Source: UBA5272 sp964577625 | GTDB taxonomy: Bacteria; Patescibacteriota; Minisyncoccia; Phycocordibacterales; UBA5272 | Reading direction: 5' to 3' | Length of the DNA stretch: 5,060 nucleotides | Assembly: GCA_964577625.1 (NCBI GenBank) | Contig: CAZNZP010000035.1 | Location: 1-5,060, forward strand | In this document: piece by piece, positions 5,008 through 5,060 of the stretch | Position numbering within the stretch: the first letter of the stretch is position 1 | Layout of the letters: each line of letters opens with the position of its first letter | The notes under the pieces: generated by a model | What the model was told of the DNA's origin: nothing | Seen by the model: only the letters and a program-made list of their open reading frames with translations | Databases searched by the model: none | Made by a program: the position numbers and the translations under genes

Positions 5008-5060
5008 GAAATTGTTTTTATGAATCAACCCCGCTTCGCGAAAATTCAAAAAACAATTTC
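5008..5060. repeat. Long inverted repeat downstream of the SIMPL gene, reaching the window edge
   Basis: GAAATTGTTTTT (5008-5019) pairs perfectly with AAAAACAATTTC (5049-5060); after a bulged A at 5020, TGAAT (5021-5025) pairs with ATTCA (5044-5048). The 18-base loop holds a GC-rich CGC-TTC-GCG mini-stem (5032-5040). It begins 13 bases after the SIMPL stop codon. It could be a terminator-like or mRNA-end structure, or the edge of a repeat element; no T run is visible before the window ends, and the right arm may extend further. Confidence 0.6.

Noticed and set aside
1..5060. Alternative genetic code with UGA as glycine
   Set aside because: No in-frame TGA occurs in any gene; glycine uses ordinary GGN codons. 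No gene ends in TGA (seven TAA, one TAG), but with eight genes in AT-rich DNA that is not informative.
1..5060. CRISPR array, tRNA, rRNA, insertion sequence or toxin-antitoxin pair
   Set aside because: No spaced direct repeats, cloverleaf, transposase or toxin family was recognised; the short ArsR-glutaredoxin pair does not resemble a toxin-antitoxin module.

Overview
This AT-rich, tightly packed window carries eight complete bacterial genes in the standard reading code, with no RNA gene, transposon or CRISPR array. The small proteins, strong AT bias, four-base gaps between co-directional genes, near absence of Shine-Dalgarno sequences and this mix of families (YruB-type glutaredoxin, GerMN-domain, SIMPL-domain, PAP2, AlkD-like) resemble a Patescibacteria/CPR genome such as Parcubacteria. 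That placement is inference from style; no phylogenetic marker is present. No reading frame needs UGA recoding, so nothing points to the Gracilibacteria/Absconditabacteria code.

Layout: (1) 2-292, minus: an ArsR-family repressor. (2) 452-2145, plus: a CaCA-family cation/Ca2+ exchanger followed after 20 bases by a membrane-anchored, cysteine-rich GerMN-domain protein, probably one transcript diverging from the repressor. (3) 2221-2731, plus: a second, different ArsR-family repressor and a YruB-type glutaredoxin four bases later, ending at a symmetric terminator hairpin. (4) 4107-2793, minus: a PAP2 phosphatase and an AlkD-like DNA alkylation repair protein, also four bases apart, converging on the same terminator. 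(5) 4179-4994, plus: a membrane-anchored SIMPL (DUF541) protein, diverging from PAP2. (6) The last 66 bases are mostly a long inverted repeat that reaches the window edge.

The most notable signals are regulatory. The two ArsR genes have almost the same promoter-operator: 20 of 22 bases identical, an inverted repeat ATATTA...TAATAT whose right half is the -10 box, a TTG -35 at a 17-base spacing, and an ATG exactly where transcription should start. Both are therefore predicted to be autoregulated and translated from leaderless mRNAs, and the first gene's start moves from an upstream GTG to the ATG at 292. The PAP2/SIMPL divergent region holds a perfect 18-base palindrome that gives a consensus extended -10 (TGATATAAT) on each strand. 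No novel multi-gene defence or biosynthetic system is apparent; the genes suggest envelope, ion, redox and DNA-damage housekeeping under small local repressors.
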